Shown here: piece by piece, positions 6,577-10,207 of the stretch
How positions within the stretch are numbered: position 1 is the stretch's first letter
Layout: each line of letters opens with the position of its first letter
NCBI RefSeq assembly: GCF_010892395.1
Contig: NZ_JAACKB010000210.1
Location: 1-10,207, forward strand
From: Sulfurovum sp. bin170
Lineage (GTDB): Bacteria; Campylobacterota; Campylobacteria; Campylobacterales; Sulfurovaceae
DNA length: 10,207 nucleotides
Reading direction: 5' to 3'
Program-made: the position numbers and the translations under genes
Notes under the pieces: model-generated
Databases searched by the model: none
What the model was told of the DNA's origin: nothing
What the model saw: only the letters and a program-made list of their open reading frames with translations

Positions 6577-7806
6577 CTACTTACCTCCTAATATTTTTTT
6601 TGCTAAACTATGAACCGATGGCTTTAGCCTCGTAATGTTCGGGACTAAAGTCTCCGATTCCAAAGAGTTTTGCAAGTTGTCTAAACTTTTTTTGAGACTT
6701 TCACACACCAAATCAACCTCATCAAATGTCATGGTTGGATAGAGTGGGAGAGTCAGTTCTCTAGTTGCAATATCCTCAGCTATAGGAGCAGAGTTCAGTC
6801 CAATCTCTCTAAATGCTCTGAAATCTTTAAATGCAGGATAGTGAATAGAGGATTGAATCCCCATCTCTTTGAGTCGTCCAATAAGAGCTACTCTATCTAT
6901 CCCATGGTTTAAAAGGATTGGAAAAATATGATATACCGACTCAATATTTGTCAAATCTCTAAATGGAATAGAGAACTCTTTGACCTCTGATAGATTTGCG
7001 ATATATCGCTCCACCAAAAGTTTTCTACTACGGTTTGCATCATCCAATTTATCAAGTTGCACGAGTCCCAAACTAGAACGCATCTCATCAATACGATAGT
7101 TAAGTCCTGACTGTGCAATATCATAGGTGATGGCTCGTCCTTTGTGTCTATCTAGTGTAAGGGCTGTCATCCCATGACTTCTAAAGTACTTTGCCTGTTG
7201 GTCAAGTTTCTCACTTTTGGTGGTCAACATCCCACCCTCTCCAACAGATAGATTTTTATTGGTAAAGAAGCTAAAACATCCATAATCACCAAATGTTCCA
7301 CAAGCTTGACCTTTGTATTTCGCATCAGGGGCATGAGCACAATCTTCAATAAGAGCAATATTCTGTCTGTTACAAAGCTCTACAATCTCATCCATCTCAC
7401 ATGGATAACCAGCAAAATGAACCAAAATAAGAGCTTTTGTCTTATCAGTAATCTGCTCTTCTATAGTCTGTGCGGTGATATTCCAGTTATTATAATTGCT
7501 ACAATCAGCAAGTATGGGTGTGGCTCCCACCATTCGAACCACATTAATATCAGCCACAAAAGTAAGAGCAGGGATAATCACCTCATCACCAGATTTAATA
7601 TCCAGTGCCAAGAGTGCCATATGAAGTGATGCTGTTGCACTAGATACTGCTGTAGCGTAAATATCTCCACCTAACATATCAGCAAACTTATCCTCAAACT
7701 CTTTTGTCTTTTCACCCATAGTTATCCATCCACTATCAACTATATCTTTGACAGCTTCACTCTCTCTATGGTCGTAATTTAGTTTAAACAGTTGTACTTT
7801 CCACAT
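6577..7806 (-). CDS. DegT/DnrJ/EryC1-type PLP-dependent sugar aminotransferase with a repeat-derived C-terminal tail
   Basis: The product is predicted to transaminate the 4-keto sugar made by the neighbouring dehydratase to a 4-amino-4,6-dideoxy sugar, as PglE or LegC do. Of 409 residues, about 1-374 form the usual family fold. Motifs include SGWITMGEKTKEFE (25-38), SSATASLHMAL (55-65), IEDCAHAPDAKYKG (153-166, Asp155 expected to contact the PLP ring nitrogen) and SFFTNKNLSVGEGGM (179-193, Lys184 expected to bind PLP). It ends with family-typical ELTLPLYPTMTFDEVDLV (350-367). Residues about 375-399 (including SLESETLVPN and RLKPSVHS) are encoded by palindromic repeat copy C, followed by LAKKILGGK, whose codons carry the ribosome binding site of the next gene. 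AGGAG lies 6 nt before the ATG, and the glycosyltransferase stop is 1 nt upstream. The fold and active site look intact; the tail is probably not needed for catalysis, which is an inference. Confidence 0.92.
   Translation of the reverse strand: MWKVQLFKLNYDHRESEAVKDIVDSGWITMGEKTKEFEDKFADMLGGDIYATAVSSATASLHMALLALDIKSGDEVIIPALTFVADINVVRMVGATPILADCSNYNNWNITAQTIEEQITDKTKALILVHFAGYPCEMDEIVELCNRQNIALIEDCAHAPDAKYKGQACGTFGDYGCFSFFTNKNLSVGEGGMLTTKSEKLDQQAKYFRSHGMTALTLDRHKGRAITYDIAQSGLNYRIDEMRSSLGLVQLDKLDDANRSRKLLVERYIANLSEVKEFSIPFRDLTNIESVYHIFPILLNHGIDRVALIGRLKEMGIQSSIHYPAFKDFRAFREIGLNSAPIAEDIATRELTLPLYPTMTFDEVDLVCESLKKSLDNLQNSLESETLVPNITRLKPSVHSLAKKILGGK
6584..6589 (-). promoter_or_regulatory. Strong Shine-Dalgarno for the dehydratase gene, inside the aminotransferase tail
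   Basis: AGGAGG with an 8-nt spacer to the ATG at 6575. It is formed by the Leu-Gly-Gly codons near the end of the aminotransferase gene, so translation of the two genes is probably coupled. Confidence 0.75.
6611..6682. repeat. Palindromic repeat, copy C, embedded in the aminotransferase coding sequence
   Basis: The core (6612-6661) matches copy B base for base except for loop TTTA, one A for C in the central spacer (6634) and the first base. The left arm is 6616-6632 and the right arm 6639-6657. The flank GTTTTGCAAG (6667-6676) matches copy B. The whole unit is read through in frame, without a stop, by the aminotransferase gene. Confidence 0.9.
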
Positions 7807-7807
7807 T

Positions 7808-8947
7808 TTATACTCCTATTTTTTTATATACATTATGATAATTCTCAACTACTCTATCTAGGTCAAACTCTTCCACTTTAACTTTTGCATTTTTTTGATA
7901 TATCTCTAGCTTATCTCTGTTCTCAGCCATATATATCATCTTGCTACAGAGATCTTTTTCATTCTCTATCTCCATTAATTTACCGTTATACTCATCGGTC
8001 ACAACATCTTTACACCCTGGCATATTCGTTGTAATTAATCCTAATCCCATAGCTGATGCTTCCAACAGTACTCTTGGAACGCCCTCTCTATAGTAAGTTG
8101 GCAGTACAAAAATATCTGAAAGTGAGAGTAGCTCTTTTATATCTTCTCTTCTACCTAAATAGTTTACGAAATCACCATAAGCCTCGATCTCTTCAAGTTT
8201 AATTGACTCATCTGTATCAAGTTGACCTACCAATAGAAAGTTATATCTATACCCCTCTTCATAGCACAACTTCGCAGCTTTAAGATAGGTCAAAATTCCT
8301 TTCTGTTTTACCATTCGACTAACTAGAATAAATGTTTTTTGACTCTTATCAATCGACAACTCTTCTACCAATTTTTCTACTCTACTTTTATCAATTTCTG
8401 TGCTAAAGTTTTGCAAATCAATACCACTACTCTTGATAGTTTTTGATTTATCTTCAGCAGATAGGTTGTGTTGTGAAAAATATTTAGCATCATCATCATT
8501 TTGAAATATAGTAAAATCAACTCTTGGCTTAATTGATTTTTGAACAATATTATAGACTTTTGTTAGAAGCCTATTTTTTAGATTATCTTCTGTAAATATA
8601 CGCCCCATACCTGTAATAGTTCTACTTACCTTAATATTTTTCAGTCCAATTGAAGCTAGTGGCAAAAATATTGTAGGTTTAGTATCAAACGCATGAACAA
8701 TAGTATTCTCCTCTTTCTCTTTTAAAATTTTTCGTAGATTCAAGATAGATTTTATATCACTAAATGCTCCAAATTCTCTACTAAAACTATACTGCTCATA
8801 ATCAATACTGTTTTGAATAAACTTATCCTCTTTTTCTGTACCAATAATATTGATGTTGTAACCAAGTTTTATAAATTTTTTTGAAATCTCTATACGGCTA
8901 CTGACATCCTCTCCCCCTAAAAATATTAAATTTGTCTCTCTTACCAT
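7808..8947 (-). CDS. GT4-family glycosyltransferase (PglA-like)
   Basis: This is a predicted GT-B-fold, retaining glycosyltransferase acting at the cytoplasmic face of the inner membrane, adding a sugar to the lipid-linked intermediate made by the phosphoglycosyl transferase. The 379-residue product has an N-terminal acceptor domain (about 1-190) with NLIFLGG, VHAFDTKPTIFLPLA and RTITGMGRIF. The C-terminal donor domain has FILVSRMVKQKG (206-217), FLLVGQ, YLGRREDIKELLSLSDIFVLP and YREGVPRVLLEASAMG. The last of these contains the E-x7-E motif of the family (Glu288, Glu296). The start at 8947 is set by GGAGG with a 5-nt spacer. A start at 8983 would add 12 residues without such a site and lengthen the overlap with the upstream gene. 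The first 7 bases overlap the end of the AsnB-like gene (ATGGTAA). The overall pattern resembles Campylobacter PglA, but donor and acceptor specificity are unknown. Confidence 0.9.
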   Translation of the reverse strand: MVRETNLIFLGGEDVSSRIEISKKFIKLGYNINIIGTEKEDKFIQNSIDYEQYSFSREFGAFSDIKSILNLRKILKEKEENTIVHAFDTKPTIFLPLASIGLKNIKVSRTITGMGRIFTEDNLKNRLLTKVYNIVQKSIKPRVDFTIFQNDDDAKYFSQHNLSAEDKSKTIKSSGIDLQNFSTEIDKSRVEKLVEELSIDKSQKTFILVSRMVKQKGILTYLKAAKLCYEEGYRYNFLLVGQLDTDESIKLEEIEAYGDFVNYLGRREDIKELLSLSDIFVLPTYYREGVPRVLLEASAMGLGLITTNMPGCKDVVTDEYNGKLMEIENEKDLCSKMIYMAENRDKLEIYQKNAKVKVEEFDLDRVVENYHNVYKKIGV

Positions 8948-10207
8948 TTTTTCCTCCACATAACATATACCATTATCATCCATATAAAAGTTGGATTCTC
9001 TATTTTCCCATTTTTCAGATCTTCACTAATTTTTTTTAAAGAGGACTCTTTAATAATTGCATCCTCTATTAATATCTTATTCTCTAAAGCACTGAGTGCC
9101 TCCTCTTTTAACTCATTTAGAATCCAAAATTTCAGAGGCACTGTAAAGCCTGATTTTGGTCTATCTGTTATGCTTTTGGGTATATATCTATTAAGTACTT
9201 TACGCAGAAGATATTTCCCATCGCCATCTTTATACTTAATATCTGAAGGAACCCTAGCCATATACTCCGCTATTCTATGGTCAAGAAGAGGTTCACGCCC
9301 CTCCAAAGAGAGACTCATCGTAGCTCTATCTACTTTGCAGAGAACATCATCTACCATAAATGTTTTATAATCCATTGCCATCATCTGGTCAATTGTGTCT
9401 AGGTTACTATTCTTTTTAAAATCTCCAAATGAGACTTTTTCAAAATTTTTAAATGCTCCATCGACCAGAACATCATCTAAAAAACTAGCTTCTACTACTG
9501 AACTAGCTCTAATGAACATCTCTTCTGAACTATTGGAATTAATCATATTTTTGAATTTTTTGAATTTATCAGCAATATTTGACTCTTTTTTCGATTTTGG
9601 AAGCAGTGAATTTAAAAAAGTCACACTAGTTTCATTTAGCGTGTTTGCAACTATTTTCAAAACTCTATATCTGAATCTGAATTTTGATTTTCTCAGTGCT
9701 TCTATCTTTTTTATTGCAAAATATTTGCTATAACCGAAAAAGACTTCATCCCCACCATCTGCAGAGAGTGCAACAGAGACATCTTTTTTGGCTAGTTGAG
9801 AGACAATCATTGTAGGTAGTGCAGAGTCATCAGCAAAAGGTTCATCCCAATGGTAGCTAAGTTTGTCTACTAGTTTTAACATATCATCTGCCGTGCAGTA
9901 GTATTCTGTATGGTCTGTTCCTAGATAGTTAGCAATTTTTTTCGCATCATTGGCTTCATTGAACTCTTTTTCCATAAATCCAATGGTAAAAGTTCTGATT
10001 TTCTCTTTACTATTTTTCTGTAGAAGTGCTGTCACAGTGGAGCTATCATACCCTCCACTTAGAAAAACGCCAACAGGAACATCAGATACCATTCTAAGTT
10101 GACAAGAGTCGATGATTAAATCCTCTAAATCATACAGAATCTCATCTTCACTTTTTTTATTTTTCTCCATAGAGTAGAAGTCATAAATATCCCAATATTT
10201 ATAAATA
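8941..10207 (-). CDS. asnB: Asparagine synthase-like amidotransferase, synthetase domain (5' end outside the window)
   Basis: The visible 421 residues are the C-terminal, ATP-dependent synthetase half of a class-II (AsnB-type) amidotransferase. The frame stays open to the right edge (the residues before the internal Met at 10168-10170 read IYKYWDIYDFYS), so the real start and the N-terminal glutaminase domain should lie beyond 10207. Visible motifs are the PP-loop SGGYDSS (10039-10059), SADGGDEVFFGY (canonically SGDGGDE, here Ala for Gly), CKVDRATMSLSLEGREPLLDHR and RPKSGFTVPLKFW. The family makes asparagine from aspartate. Members inside O-antigen and capsule clusters, such as WbpS, are linked to amidation of uronic acids, and a ugd gene in the same locus fits that role. 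Its last 7 bases overlap the glycosyltransferase start. The family call is secure, the glycan role is inference, and the gene symbol denotes family only. Confidence 0.88.
   Translation of the reverse strand, partial: IYKYWDIYDFYSMEKNKKSEDEILYDLEDLIIDSCQLRMVSDVPVGVFLSGGYDSSTVTALLQKNSKEKIRTFTIGFMEKEFNEANDAKKIANYLGTDHTEYYCTADDMLKLVDKLSYHWDEPFADDSALPTMIVSQLAKKDVSVALSADGGDEVFFGYSKYFAIKKIEALRKSKFRFRYRVLKIVANTLNETSVTFLNSLLPKSKKESNIADKFKKFKNMINSNSSEEMFIRASSVVEASFLDDVLVDGAFKNFEKVSFGDFKKNSNLDTIDQMMAMDYKTFMVDDVLCKVDRATMSLSLEGREPLLDHRIAEYMARVPSDIKYKDGDGKYLLRKVLNRYIPKSITDRPKSGFTVPLKFWILNELKEEALSALENKILIEDAIIKESSLKKISEDLKNGKIENPTFIWMIMVYVMWRKKW
8953..8957 (-). promoter_or_regulatory. Ribosome binding site that fixes the glycosyltransferase start
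   Basis: GGAGG followed by five A residues and ATG at 8945-8947. It lies within the last codons of the AsnB-like gene and argues for the shorter 379-residue product. Confidence 0.7.

Noticed and set aside
8948..8983. Longer N-terminus of the glycosyltransferase starting at 8983
   Set aside because: A strong GGAGG precedes the ATG at 8947; the longer form would only add residues antithetical to the normal GT-B start and overlap the upstream gene further.
9395..9733. Plus-strand open frame of 112 codons opposite the AsnB-like gene, and similar antisense frames
   Set aside because: These are low-complexity shadows of strongly supported genes on the opposite strand, with no recognisable domain.
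10168..10170. Met at 10170 as the true start of the AsnB-like protein
   Set aside because: The frame continues to the window edge with family-like residues, and a start here would omit the glutaminase domain.

Overview
The window looks like part of a surface-polysaccharide (capsule, O-antigen or exopolysaccharide) locus from an AT-rich Gram-negative bacterium. An outer-membrane export lipoprotein of the Wza type shows it is Gram-negative. Strong AT bias, heavy use of AGA arginine codons, tightly packed genes with A-rich Shine-Dalgarno sequences, and glycan enzymes resembling the Campylobacter Pgl set suggest Campylobacterota (a Sulfurovum/Sulfurimonas/Arcobacter-like organism). That placement is an inference; no rRNA or other marker gene is present.

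Layout. On the plus strand (about 1-3164) a two-gene export module encodes a Wza-like lipoprotein and a Wzc-like co-polymerase with a C-terminal BY-kinase-type ATPase domain. On the minus strand, reading from the right edge leftwards, are an asparagine-synthase-like amidotransferase (start outside the window), a GT4 glycosyltransferase, a DegT-family sugar aminotransferase, a UDP-GlcNAc 4,6-dehydratase-like SDR, a small phosphoglycosyl transferase and UDP-glucose 6-dehydrogenase. The first five are packed as one operon with gaps of 1-2 nt or overlaps. The sixth, ugd, is separated by a 240-bp spacer full of hairpin repeats. The two modules converge, and the 3' ends of wzc and ugd overlap by 29 bp.

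How the genes work together (inference from families). The dehydratase and aminotransferase would make a UDP-4-amino-4,6-dideoxy-HexNAc. The phosphoglycosyl transferase would load a sugar phosphate on undecaprenyl phosphate, and the GT4 enzyme would extend it. Ugd supplies UDP-glucuronic acid, and the AsnB-like protein may amidate a uronic acid. Wza and Wzc homologues would control chain length and export. No flippase, polymerase, PglD-like acetyltransferase or Wzb-like phosphatase is visible.

The most unusual content is a family of palindromic repeats. Two copies plus an extra variant arm lie between the phosphoglycosyl transferase gene and ugd, and a third copy is embedded in frame in the aminotransferase gene, where it encodes most of the C-terminal tail. 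The hairpin arms share one architecture (short stem, one bulged base, 3-bp stem, four-base loop), and the inner 3-bp stem varies by compensating changes. Other points are a heptanucleotide tandem repeat inside the dehydratase gene that could act as a frame switch, a Wzc homologue with no tyrosine-rich tail and an altered Walker A' motif, and a phosphoglycosyl transferase with Asn-Glu where Asp-Glu is expected.
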